Shown here piece by piece: positions 18,129 to 26,621 of a DNA stretch of 64,000 bases; the first letter of the stretch is position 1, and each line of letters opens with the position of its first letter. Where the stretch lies: contig JAJDDI010000052.1 in NCBI GenBank assembly GCA_029260375.1, positions 1 through 64,000 of the forward strand, written 5' to 3'. The notes under the pieces are model-generated. The model had not been told where the DNA came from. It searched no databases and saw only the letters and a program-made list of their open reading frames with translations. Made by a program: the position numbers and the translations under genes. Source of the DNA: Phycisphaerales bacterium (GTDB lineage Bacteria; Planctomycetota; Phycisphaerae; Phycisphaerales; UBA1924).

Positions 18129-18655
18129 GCCTCGAGCGCCAGGCCCTGGCCCACGGCGTCCACGGCCTCGTGGGTCTTGCCCTTGACGTTGACCCGGGCG
18201 ACCTCCATCCCCAGCAGCGCCGCGATGTTGGCTCGCATGGCGTCCTTGTGCGGGCCGATCTTCGGGCGTTCGAGAACGACCGTGGCGTCGAGGCTGATCG
18301 GGCGGAACCCGGTCTCGCTGATCAGGCGGCGGGCCTCGCGGACGTACTCGCTGGAGTCTCGCCCGGCCTCGCGGTCGTCCGAGTTGGGGAAGAGCTGGCC
18401 GATGTCCGGGTGGGCGATGGCGCCCAGGAGGGCGTCGGTGATGGCGTGGTAGAGCACGTCGCCGTCCGAATGGGCCAGGGCGCCCCGGTCGTGCTCCAGG
18501 GGAACGCCGCCAATGATCAGTGGCTTGCCCGGCCCCTCGGGGGCGAGGTGCTCCAGGCGGTGGAGGTCGTACCCGTGCCCGATGCGCAAATCCGGCGCAG
18601 TCTGGGGGGCGTGGGGCGGGTTTTGAGAATCCGGGGCTGGGTCCGCTTCAGGCAT
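18101..18655 (-). CDS. ispF: 2-C-methyl-D-erythritol 2,4-cyclodiphosphate synthase
   Basis: Enzyme of the MEP isoprenoid pathway that cyclises CDP-methylerythritol 2-phosphate with release of CMP. The 184-residue product starts with about 22 extra Pro-rich residues before the conserved IGHGYDLHRL, which supplies metal-binding Asp and His. It continues with HSDGDVLYHAITDALLGA, the DIGQLFPNSD segment and DATVVLERPKIGPH. The C-terminal family motif is altered: VNVKGKTHEAVDAVGQG where TE-x-LGF-x-GR-type sequences are usual. No ispD is adjacent. Confidence 0.93.
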   Translation of the reverse strand: MPEADPAPDSQNPPHAPQTAPDLRIGHGYDLHRLEHLAPEGPGKPLIIGGVPLEHDRGALAHSDGDVLYHAITDALLGAIAHPDIGQLFPNSDDREAGRDSSEYVREARRLISETGFRPISLDATVVLERPKIGPHKDAMRANIAALLGMEVARVNVKGKTHEAVDAVGQGLALEAHCVVLLAR

Positions 18656-18777
18656 ACGCGGAGTCTACCGATAACCCCTTCGTCAGCCCACGATCCCGGC
18701 GAACCGGGGCGGTGGGCGGCGCGTACTGGACTGGCCGCGAGCGACGCGGCAAGCGACCCGAGCCGGAGAGACCCGAC

Positions 18778-19416
18778 ATGCTCAGCCGAACCCGCCTGAT
18801 TTCAGCCGCCCTCGCCGCGAGCGTGGCCCTGGCCCTGTCCGCTGGCGGATGCTCGCTCGTTGAGATGCGCCCCTCGGGCAAGATGCGCTCGCTCGACGAG
18901 TTCACGTACATCTCGACGCCCTACGAGCCCATCACGATCACGCTGATCGACACGCGCGACAACCAGGAGTTCTGGTCGGCGGACGTGCCCATCGGCAAGA
19001 AGCTGACCATCCGGTTCTACGAGAACAAGGGCGAGGGCAGCGCCTACGCGCCTGACATCATGCGCTGGTCGATCTACGACCAGAAGACCAAGCAGACTCG
19101 CCTCAAGAGCCAGATCACGGTCCCGCCGTCGAACTCTCGCCGGATCGACATGGCCCTGCGCAGCGGGCCCGAGTACCCGGAGGAGATCGAGATCACCCGT
19201 ACCATCCCCGAGGCCCCCGCGGGCGGGCCGATCGCCCCGGCGACCGGTGACAGCGGCTTCCGCGGACCCAGCAACTTCCAGGTCGGCGAGACCGATTCCT
19301 TTGACGGGTTCGACCGCGTCGACAACAACGAGCTGATCGATGTCGGCGTCGCGACCAGCTCGCCCGAGTTTGATACGGGCGACGCGCTGGGCAGCGTCGA
19401 GACCGAGGACGAGTAA
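18778..19416 (+). CDS. Lipoprotein of unknown function
   Basis: A 212-residue protein with a typical lipoprotein signal (lipobox SAGGC, Cys at about residue 24). A beta-rich central part (YISTPYEPITITLIDTRDN, WSADVPIGKKLTIRFYE) follows, then an acidic, low-complexity tail. I do not recognise a characterised family. The central part resembles a small beta-sandwich domain that would face the periplasm. The ATG at 18778 is preceded by GGAGAG. It stands alone between divergent ispF and convergent chaN-like genes. Confidence 0.7.
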   Translation: MLSRTRLISAALAASVALALSAGGCSLVEMRPSGKMRSLDEFTYISTPYEPITITLIDTRDNQEFWSADVPIGKKLTIRFYENKGEGSAYAPDIMRWSIYDQKTKQTRLKSQITVPPSNSRRIDMALRSGPEYPEEIEITRTIPEAPAGGPIAPATGDSGFRGPSNFQVGETDSFDGFDRVDNNELIDVGVATSSPEFDTGDALGSVETEDE

Positions 19417-19429
19417 GGCCCCCGAGCGC

Positions 19430-20398
19430 CTACTGGGGCGCCGGGCCGACGAGGACGACCACGTCGCCCAGATCCGCCCAGTCTTCGGGCGGGCTGCCGG
19501 GTAGGGCGTCATCCATCAGGACCACCACGATGTCCGCGTCCGCCCCGAGGCGGTCGCGGATTTCTTGCGTCAGCCCCCCGCCCTCGCGCGGGCGTTCGAC
19601 GTGGAATCGCCCGACGACGTGGACCACGGGCGTGCCGTGACGGATGGCGTTGGCGACGGACTGGCCCATGGTCTCGTCCCAGACGGCCTGGGCTCGGAAG
19701 AACGCCTCGCCCATCGAGCGTGACTCTTCCGGAGTCATCTCGCCCCCGTGCCCGCCCATGCCCGACATGAGATCGAGGAAGCGCTGGCGGTAGGCCGAGT
19801 CCGGGATCACGCCGGGCGCCTCGACGAGGCGGCGCTGCTCGCTGGTCATCGAGTCGATGCGGCCAAAGCCCGCCGTGCGCGCCAGGCGGGCGTAGCGGCG
19901 CGGGGCGTTGGACGCGATGACTGGGCGGGCGCCGATCTTGGCCCGCTCGACCATCGCGCGGTGCCCGGGCGGGTAGTTGCCCTCGGTGCGCCGGGCGGCC
20001 TTGCGGAAGGCGTCCTCGCCGGTGATGCCGCCCAGGTAGTCGTCGATGGCGGCCTGCTGGTCGCGCTCGAAGAACTCCATGCTCAGCACCGCGTTGGGGG
20101 CTCGCTTGAGGATCGCGTCCCAGAGGTGCGAGGCAAAGGCGAGTCCGGCGGGGTGCCCGTGCATCTCGCCGATGAGCACGACGTCGGCGCGCGCACAGCG
20201 GGTGGCGATCTGGTCGAGGGTGGTGGGCGCGGCGCTCGAGGCGTCCAGGGCGAGGTACCGCTCGGGAGGGAGACTCTCGAGCAGCGCGGTCGCGTCGGTG
20301 GTTCTGGCGGCGTCGCGCGTGCGCGACGAGGCGCACGCGCTCAGGAGTGAGGCGCACGCGAGACCGACCGAGAGCGATGCCAGCGTTGATCTGATCAT
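19430..20398 (-). CDS. ChaN-like lipoprotein (DUF399/haem-binding uptake fold)
   Basis: Protein of the ChaN/DUF399 family; characterised ChaN is an iron-regulated outer-membrane lipoprotein that binds haem. The 322-residue product begins with a lipoprotein signal (LLSAC, Cys at about residue 22). It contains the family hallmarks VVLIGEMHGHPAGLAF, VLSMEFFERDQQ and, near the C-terminus, VVHVVGRFHVERPREGG. A cap region with methionine-rich MSGMGGHGGEM lies between. It begins 9 bases after the stop of the RND pump gene in the same direction, so it is probably the last gene of that operon. Confidence 0.85.
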   Translation of the reverse strand: MIRSTLASLSVGLACASLLSACASSRTRDAARTTDATALLESLPPERYLALDASSAAPTTLDQIATRCARADVVLIGEMHGHPAGLAFASHLWDAILKRAPNAVLSMEFFERDQQAAIDDYLGGITGEDAFRKAARRTEGNYPPGHRAMVERAKIGARPVIASNAPRRYARLARTAGFGRIDSMTSEQRRLVEAPGVIPDSAYRQRFLDLMSGMGGHGGEMTPEESRSMGEAFFRAQAVWDETMGQSVANAIRHGTPVVHVVGRFHVERPREGGGLTQEIRDRLGADADIVVVLMDDALPGSPPEDWADLGDVVVLVGPAPQ

Positions 20399-20407
20399 GC
20401 CCCGAGC

Positions 20408-23400
20408 TTAGGCGGCCTTGGGCGACGCGCTGGTGGGGGCGGGGATCGGGTCGGGCGGATCGGTGGATCGGTCGCTCAGGCCAAGCAGGAGGCGCAGCCC
20501 GGCGTCCATCTCCAGCACCAGGCTGAGCAGCAGCGGCGCCAGCACGAGCGTGAAGATCGTCGAGACGAGCAGCCCCCCCACCACGACCGAGCCCAGCCCG
20601 CGGTACATCTCCGAGCCGGCGCCCGGGAAGAGCACGAGCGGGAGCATGCCGCCGACGGAGGTCAGGACGCTCATGAAGATGGGGCGGATGCGCGTGCGAA
20701 CCGCGGCGGCGACGGCCTCAAGCGGCTCCATCGGGCCCGAGCCCTCGCCCTCCTCGAAGAGCCCTCGCATGAAGTTGAGCGACTGGTGCACGAGCAGGAT
20801 GGCGTTGTTGACGACGACGCCGATGAGGATGATGAACCCGAGCATGGTGAGCACGTCGAGCTGCTGGGGCGCCTTGGTCGGGTCCTGGAGCGACCACCAG
20901 TGGACGATGGCCAGGCCCGCGAAGCCGCCGACGATTGCCAGGGGGATGGTGAACATGATGACGAAGGGGTAGATGAAGCTCTCGAAGAGTGCGGCCATGA
21001 GCAGGTAGGTGACGAGCAGCGCCCACACGAGTCGGGCGGACATGAGGCTCGGGTTGGAGCCGAACACGAAGACGAGACCCGCGAGCACCAGCGCCAGGAG
21101 CAGCGCGCCCGCGGCGGCGTAGACCATGGAGGACTGGCCCCTGGCCATCGCGCGCACCAGCGCGTACCCCGCGACACCCAGGCCCGCGAGCATGAGCAGT
21201 CCCGTGAGGATGTTGAGCGGTGTGAACCAGCTCGTGCTGGTCCGCGGCGGGGTGGGCGGGCCGAAGAGAGATGCCCGCACCTCGTCGAGCTTGGCGGCGG
21301 TGCCCTCCATGCGGACGCGCATCGTCGCGTCGATGAGCCCGGCGGCGCGGGCGGGGGCGATGGCCTCGTCGCGGAGCCAGGTCATGGTCTCTTCGAGGGG
21401 GGCGTCGTCGGGCGGGTCCACCTGAATCGTCACGCTGGCGAGCTCCTCGATGCGCTGGATCTCCTGCGAGGCGCGCGAGGGGACGAACTCGATGACGGTA
21501 TCCACGGGGACAATCCGCCCGGCGGGCGTGGCGATGGGGATGGTCGCGAGCTGTTCCTTGAACTCGAGGCGCCCGCCCTCGGGGAGGACGACGAGATCGA
21601 TGGTGCGTCCGAGGTGCTTGTAGTCCCCGACGAAGGCGCCGTCGAAGAGGCCTCGGATGGCGACACCGACGCCCTCGGTGGTGAGGCCCAGCTCACGCCC
21701 GCGCTCGTTGAGGCGGACCTGGAGTTCCTGTTCGAGGAGGCTGAAGTTGGCGGGGCTGGGGCGGACGTCGGCGTAGCCGTAGCGACCCGCGGCGATCTGG
21801 AAGATGGTCTGCGCCGCGGCGCTGACGCGGGCCAGATCGGGCCCGGAGATCTCAACATCGATGGTGTTGCCGCCGCCCGTGCCGTTGCCAAAGAGCGAGG
21901 ACTGGCCGGCGCCGCCGAAACTGTCGGGGATACCGCTCATGGCGTTGGTCAGGAGCTGGCCGACGGGACGGACGACGAGATCGTTCTCGCTGGTGCCGCC
22001 GACGAACATGCCCGTGCCGAAGGCGCCGATGAAGAAGTTGTCCATCGGGACGGGGGCGAAGGTGAGCGGGGCGCCCTGGTCGTCGAAGGCGAAGCGGGTG
22101 ATCCTTGGGAGGGCGGCGACCGAGGCCGGGTCGTCCAGGCTCGCCGCCAGGTAGGGCTGGATCTGGGCCTCGATGCGTTGGGCGATCTCTTCCTTCTTCT
22201 CGACCGAGAGGCCCGGGGGGATGAGCAGGCCGCCGAAGACGAGGTTGCGGTTGCCGGCGGGAAGGTAGTCGAGCGGGGGCGCGAGCAGGAGGGCGCCGAC
22301 CAGGCTGGCGACGGTCATGACGATGATGATCGCGGGTCGGAGCGACCAGCCGCGCCAGCCGGTCATGAGCCAGAGCATCGCGACCCCGATCCAGCGGTTG
22401 AGCGCGTTGAGCGCGGGCACGAGGCCGAAGAGGTCCTGCCAGAACCGCACAAAGGCGGGCTGTTCCTTCTTTCTTGGGCGGAGCCAGCGCGCCGCGGCGG
22501 CGGGGATCACCGTGACCGAGACGATGAGCGAGAGCATGACCGAGGCGACGATCGCCAGCGAGATGTCGCGGAAGAGCTGTCCGGCTTCTTCCTGGATGGT
22601 GAGCACGGGGACAAAGACGGCCGCGGTGGTGAGGGTGGAGGCGAGGATGGCGCCCCAGACCTCGCGTCCACCCAGGTACGCGGCGCGCCTGGGGGCCTCG
22701 CCGCCCTGGATGCGCCGGTAGATGTTCTCCAGCACGACGATGGCGTTGTCCACGACCATGCCCACGGCGAACGCGAGCCCGGCGAGCGAGATGATGTTGA
22801 GCGTGCGCCCCAGCGCGAGCAGGACGAGGAACGTGCCGATGACGGAGATGGGGATCGCCACCGCGATGATCGCGGTAGAGGTGAACGAGCGGAGAAAGAG
22901 CATGAGCACGAGGACCGCGATCAGGCCACCGACGTAGAGGTTCTGGGTGACGAGCCCGACGGCGGAGCTGATGTAGACGGTCTCGTCGTAGACCTGGCGG
23001 AGGCGCAGGTCGGGGCCGACAGGCCCGCCGCTGGTTTCGCCGCCGAACTTGGGCAGGAAGTCGGCGCGGATCTCGTCGAGGCGCGGACGGAGCTCTTCCA
23101 TGACCTTCACGACGTTGGCGCCCGACTGGCGGATCACGGGCATCGCGATGGAGGGGTGCCCGAAGGAGCGGACGAATCCGCGCCGTTTCTGGTACCCGAC
23201 ATCAACCGTGGCGACGTCCTTGACGTAGACCGGGCGCCCGCCGCGGTAGGCGACGATGGCCTCGAGGATCTGCTCGGGGGTGTCGAACTGCCCGACGAGG
23301 CGGACACGGTAGTCCCGCTTGCCCTCGGCGATGGAGCCGGCGGAGACGTTGCGGTTCTCGCCGCGCAGGGCGGTGACGACATCCACATGCGTCAGCCCGC

Positions 23401-24010
23401 GCTGGGCGATGGCGACGGGGTCGATCAGGACGCGGGCCTCGCGCTCGCGACCGCCGTAGATGTTGACCTGGGCGACGCCGTCGATGCGCTCGAGGTAGGG
23501 CTTGACCTCCTGGTCGAGGTCGTCAAACAGCGAGGTGATATCAAAGCCCGGGTGCTTGGCGATCTTGTCCTCGGGCAGGTCGAGGATGAGCCAGGCGACG
23601 GCGTTGTCGATCTCGCCGTCGGAGGCGCGGATGACGGGCTCGGTCACGTCGTCGGGGTAGGCGGGCACCTGTCGGAGGGCGTCGGAGACTTCCTGGAGGG
23701 CGCGGGAGATGTCGGCGTCGATGGTGAAGTCCAGGGTGATCGTGCTGGATCCCTCGGACGTGCTCGATCGCATCTTCTTGAGGTTGGCGACGTTCTTGAG
23801 CCGCTCCTCCTGCTCCTTGGTGATCTCGTCAACGACCTCCTGGGGCGAGCGTCCGGGCCAGGCGGTCTCGATGGTGATGATCGGGCGGTCCACGTTGGGT
23901 GTGAGCTGGATGGGGATCGAGCCCAGACCGATGAGCCCGAACATGACGATCAGGATCACGCCGACGGTGACGCTCACCGGCTTGGCGATGGCGAAACGAA
24001 CGATGTCCAT
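20408..24010 (-). CDS. RND efflux pump, inner-membrane subunit
   Basis: HAE1/AcrB-type RND transporter, 1200 residues, driven by the proton gradient and expected to trimerise in the inner membrane. It begins with the diagnostic FAIAKPVSVTVGVILIVMFG membrane segment and PGRSPQEVVDEIT. The TM4 region has GMVVDNAIVVLENIYRR with the proton-relay Asp. The second half repeats the fold (PLAIVGGFAGL, LIGVVVNNAILLVHQ). It is longer than AcrB (1049), mainly through an insertion of soluble and membrane sequence near residues 930-990. The preceding gene is its periplasmic adaptor, three bases upstream. No TolC-type outer-membrane gene is visible. Substrates cannot be told from sequence. Confidence 0.92.
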   Translation of the reverse strand: MDIVRFAIAKPVSVTVGVILIVMFGLIGLGSIPIQLTPNVDRPIITIETAWPGRSPQEVVDEITKEQEERLKNVANLKKMRSSTSEGSSTITLDFTIDADISRALQEVSDALRQVPAYPDDVTEPVIRASDGEIDNAVAWLILDLPEDKIAKHPGFDITSLFDDLDQEVKPYLERIDGVAQVNIYGGREREARVLIDPVAIAQRGLTHVDVVTALRGENRNVSAGSIAEGKRDYRVRLVGQFDTPEQILEAIVAYRGGRPVYVKDVATVDVGYQKRRGFVRSFGHPSIAMPVIRQSGANVVKVMEELRPRLDEIRADFLPKFGGETSGGPVGPDLRLRQVYDETVYISSAVGLVTQNLYVGGLIAVLVLMLFLRSFTSTAIIAVAIPISVIGTFLVLLALGRTLNIISLAGLAFAVGMVVDNAIVVLENIYRRIQGGEAPRRAAYLGGREVWGAILASTLTTAAVFVPVLTIQEEAGQLFRDISLAIVASVMLSLIVSVTVIPAAAARWLRPRKKEQPAFVRFWQDLFGLVPALNALNRWIGVAMLWLMTGWRGWSLRPAIIIVMTVASLVGALLLAPPLDYLPAGNRNLVFGGLLIPPGLSVEKKEEIAQRIEAQIQPYLAASLDDPASVAALPRITRFAFDDQGAPLTFAPVPMDNFFIGAFGTGMFVGGTSENDLVVRPVGQLLTNAMSGIPDSFGGAGQSSLFGNGTGGGNTIDVEISGPDLARVSAAAQTIFQIAAGRYGYADVRPSPANFSLLEQELQVRLNERGRELGLTTEGVGVAIRGLFDGAFVGDYKHLGRTIDLVVLPEGGRLEFKEQLATIPIATPAGRIVPVDTVIEFVPSRASQEIQRIEELASVTIQVDPPDDAPLEETMTWLRDEAIAPARAAGLIDATMRVRMEGTAAKLDEVRASLFGPPTPPRTSTSWFTPLNILTGLLMLAGLGVAGYALVRAMARGQSSMVYAAAGALLLALVLAGLVFVFGSNPSLMSARLVWALLVTYLLMAALFESFIYPFVIMFTIPLAIVGGFAGLAIVHWWSLQDPTKAPQQLDVLTMLGFIILIGVVVNNAILLVHQSLNFMRGLFEEGEGSGPMEPLEAVAAAVRTRIRPIFMSVLTSVGGMLPLVLFPGAGSEMYRGLGSVVVGGLLVSTIFTLVLAPLLLSLVLEMDAGLRLLLGLSDRSTDPPDPIPAPTSASPKAA

Positions 24011-24013
24011 GGA

Positions 24014-25219
24014 TCAGTCGCCTTCCTTGGCGCGGGCAGCGCCCGGGTCCGCACGGTCGCTCTTCATGTCGCCCAATCGCCCGAGCACGTTCAGGGGCTG
24101 GGTCGGGAAGAGTCGCTCGTTGCCCTCAACCACGAGGTCCATCCCGGGTTGGACCATGCCCGGGCGGATCGCGACACGGTCGCCCACGGCGAAGAGCCGC
24201 TCGATCGGGGCGATCATCGCCTGCCCCCCGGCGTCGAAGTACACGTACTCGCCCGCGTCGTTTCGGAGGATGGCGTCCTTGTGCACGGTCGTCGTCTCGG
24301 CGCGGACGCGGGTGGGCATCATCGCGACCACGCTCATGCCCGGGCTCATACGCTCGTCGGAGTTGTCGATCTCCAGACGAACCGGGAACAGACGGCTGAG
24401 ACGATCTCCCTCGGGCACGATCCCGATAACCCGCCCGGGCACGATCGCCCCGAGCGCCGGGACGCGGACGTCGATCACCAGCTCGCCCTCGGCGCCCAGC
24501 AGTTCGCTCACTCGCCCCACCACGTTCTCGGGGACATCAACGCGGGCTTCGAGCGAGCGGATCGAAACGATCTCGACGACCGCGTCGCCCCGCGACGCCC
24601 ACTGCCCGACCTCCGTCGCCTTTCGGACCACACGACCGGCGAACGGGGCCCGGATGGTCATGTCCTCGAGACGGGCCTCGGCCTGGGCGACGTCCGCCTC
24701 GGCGATCGCCAGATCCGCCATGGCCTGGGCGAGGGTGGCGTTGTCCGCCGCGACACGGGTCCCCCCGTCGTCGAGCTCGGACTCCGACGCCGAGCCTCGG
24801 GCGTCGAGCTGCTCGATGCGCGACAGGTCACGCTGCGACTGGCTGAGCTCGGCGCGGCGCTGGTCGATGCGGGCCTTGGCCAGGGTGACCTCGGCGCGGG
24901 CACGCGTCAGATCGATCTGGACATACGTCGGATCGAGGCGTGCGACGATCTGGCCCCGCTCGACGGCGTCGCCCGCCTCGAGCGAGAGCTCGCTGACCAG
25001 GCCCGCCTCCTCCGCGGCGAGGCTGCTGCGCCGGCGCGTGAGCACCTGACCCGTGGCAGCGCGCTGCTGCTCGACGATCTCCACTCGGACCGCGTCGAGG
25101 ACGACGTTGGCCGGGGGGGGACCCTGGGGCTGCCCATGAGCGACAGCGCCGGTCAGCAGCGTCACCGCCGCGAGCGTTCCACGCGAGAGCCACGACCCTT
25201 TGCACACACGTCCGCGCAT
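24014..25219 (-). CDS. RND efflux periplasmic adaptor (membrane fusion protein)
   Basis: HlyD/AcrA-family adaptor joining the inner-membrane pump to an outer-membrane channel. From the ATG at 25217-25219 the product has 401 residues with a cleavable signal ending AVAHGQ. A biotinyl-lipoyl-like half motif (LSLEAGDAVERGQIVARLD), a coiled-coil hairpin of about 100 residues and the returning half (MTIRAPFAGRVVRKATEVGQW) follow, then beta-barrel and membrane-proximal domains (VHKDAILRNDAGEYVYF). An earlier in-frame start would add 42 Arg/Gly-rich residues ahead of the signal peptide and was rejected. First gene of the RND/ChaN operon. Confidence 0.9.
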   Translation of the reverse strand: MRGRVCKGSWLSRGTLAAVTLLTGAVAHGQPQGPPPANVVLDAVRVEIVEQQRAATGQVLTRRRSSLAAEEAGLVSELSLEAGDAVERGQIVARLDPTYVQIDLTRARAEVTLAKARIDQRRAELSQSQRDLSRIEQLDARGSASESELDDGGTRVAADNATLAQAMADLAIAEADVAQAEARLEDMTIRAPFAGRVVRKATEVGQWASRGDAVVEIVSIRSLEARVDVPENVVGRVSELLGAEGELVIDVRVPALGAIVPGRVIGIVPEGDRLSRLFPVRLEIDNSDERMSPGMSVVAMMPTRVRAETTTVHKDAILRNDAGEYVYFDAGGQAMIAPIERLFAVGDRVAIRPGMVQPGMDLVVEGNERLFPTQPLNVLGRLGDMKSDRADPGAARAKEGD

Positions 25220-25595
25220 CCAGCCTCCAAACTTTCCGGTTCCCGCGCCAGCCCCCGACCCTCGGATCCTCGCCCCTGAACTCTCGATCCGGGTCGTGGA
25301 GGCAAGGTCGCGGGCGTGAGTCTTGATCCGGGACAATATACGCATTTTGATAGGGTTTCCATCTCTCCGCTCAGAAATCCCTCACCTGGGTTTCTACATT
25401 AGGTCCGGTGCGAACTGCAAAGGCTAGTTCGTACCGGTGATATCTCTCGATCTCCGCTTTTTCACCGACCGTGAACGGGGAATCGGGGTAGAGTCCCGGA
25501 AGAACCGGGGCATACACCCCAGGCATAACTCGCGGCGCCGTGGCTGGGGAGTGTGGGCGACGCGTGACGGGCAGTTCCCCAAACGAAGGATCCCG
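25220..25595. promoter_or_regulatory. Divergent control region, RND operon / LacI gene
   Basis: This 376-base gene-free gap must contain the promoters of both flanking units. A near-perfect inverted repeat, CCGGTGCGAACT at 25405-25416 and AGTTCGTACCGG at 25426-25437 (11 of 12 pairs, 9-base spacer), is the strongest signal and a candidate regulator site. A -10-like TATATT for the minus strand lies at 25340-25335 without a good -35. The LacI start has CGAAGGA upstream at 25584-25590. Apart from these the gap shows nothing. Confidence 0.5.
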
Positions 25596-26621
25596 ATGGG
25601 ACGTTCGAGACCTACGCAGCGCGTCACGCTCGCTGCCGTTGCGCGCCTCGCGGGTGTCGCTGAATCCACCGCAAGCCGTGTGATGAACGGGTACACGCGG
25701 AACTTCCGCGTGCGCCCGGAGGTGCGTCAGCGGGTGATCGATGCGGCGATCGAGCTGAACTACAAGCCCAACCCGATGGTTCGAACCATCGCCGCCAAGC
25801 GGACGAACCTCGTGGCGATCCTCGGATCGACGCGCGACGAGGAGGTGTACGCCGCGGTGCGGGCCGCGGTGCGGGTTCTCACCGGTGCGAGCAAGCATGT
25901 GTGCACCTCGTTTCTCGACGCCGAAACCAGCGTGTTCGGGGCGCCCTCGTGGCGGGTTGACGGCGCGATCGCGGTCCGCCCCACCGACGCCCAGGCGCTG
26001 AGCACGCTTGTCGCTCAGGGCGCGTCCTGTGTCTCCATCGACGGGAGCGTCGGCGTGGGCGACACGGTCTGCACCGACGAGCGGACGGGTGTCCGCCTGG
26101 CGTTTGAGCATCTCCGCGAGCGCGGGCATGAGTCGATCGTGTACGCCCGGGCGGGGGCGGACCACGCGCCAGGGGCGACACGAATCGTCGGCGCCGATCG
26201 GCGGGGGGCCTACGAGTCGCTGTGCGACGAGCACGCCATCGCGCCCCTCATCTGCGAGACCGTGTCCGAGGGCGACACGGCCCGGGCTCTGGGCGAGGTC
26301 TCCGCGAGGGGCGCGGCGGGCGTGATCGCGTCGGACACGCCGACCGCCATGCGGCTGCTCCAGGGCGCAAACGGGCTGGGCGTCCCCACCCCCGGTCAGC
26401 TCTCGATCGTGTGCCTGGGCGATACCGAGATGGCACGCCTGGCGACGCCCTCGCTCACCTGCGTGCGTCAGCCGCTCGAGCAGATCGGGCGGACCGCGGC
26501 GGGCCTCCTCCTTGAGCGGCTCAACGCGCCTGCGGATTCCCCGCCCAGCGAGGCAAGGCACGAGACCTTCGCCGGCGAGCTGATCGAACGTCAGTCCACG
26601 CCCACGATGCAACGCAGTTAG
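25596..26621 (+). CDS. LacI-family transcriptional regulator
   Basis: DNA-binding regulator of the LacI/GalR family, 341 residues. The N-terminal helix-turn-helix reads VTLAAVARLAGVAESTASRVMNG, followed by the hinge region (ELNYKPNPMVRTIAAKRTNLVAIL). The rest is a periplasmic-binding-protein-like effector domain ending with CVRQPLEQIGRTAAGLLLERL. The ATG at 25596 matches the family's N-terminus; 53 extra codons upstream are open but unconserved. It is divergent from the RND efflux operon, which makes that operon a candidate target. Its last four bases overlap the convergent Mn/Zn permease gene. The ligand is unknown. Confidence 0.9.
   Translation: MGRSRPTQRVTLAAVARLAGVAESTASRVMNGYTRNFRVRPEVRQRVIDAAIELNYKPNPMVRTIAAKRTNLVAILGSTRDEEVYAAVRAAVRVLTGASKHVCTSFLDAETSVFGAPSWRVDGAIAVRPTDAQALSTLVAQGASCVSIDGSVGVGDTVCTDERTGVRLAFEHLRERGHESIVYARAGADHAPGATRIVGADRRGAYESLCDEHAIAPLICETVSEGDTARALGEVSARGAAGVIASDTPTAMRLLQGANGLGVPTPGQLSIVCLGDTEMARLATPSLTCVRQPLEQIGRTAAGLLLERLNAPADSPPSEARHETFAGELIERQSTPTMQRS

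Noticed and set aside
20786-25279. A 1497-codon open frame on the plus strand opposite the RND genes
   Set aside because: Its translation is Asp/Glu/Arg/Gly-rich low complexity and mirrors the codon bias of the RND pump and adaptor on the other strand; no domain is recognisable.
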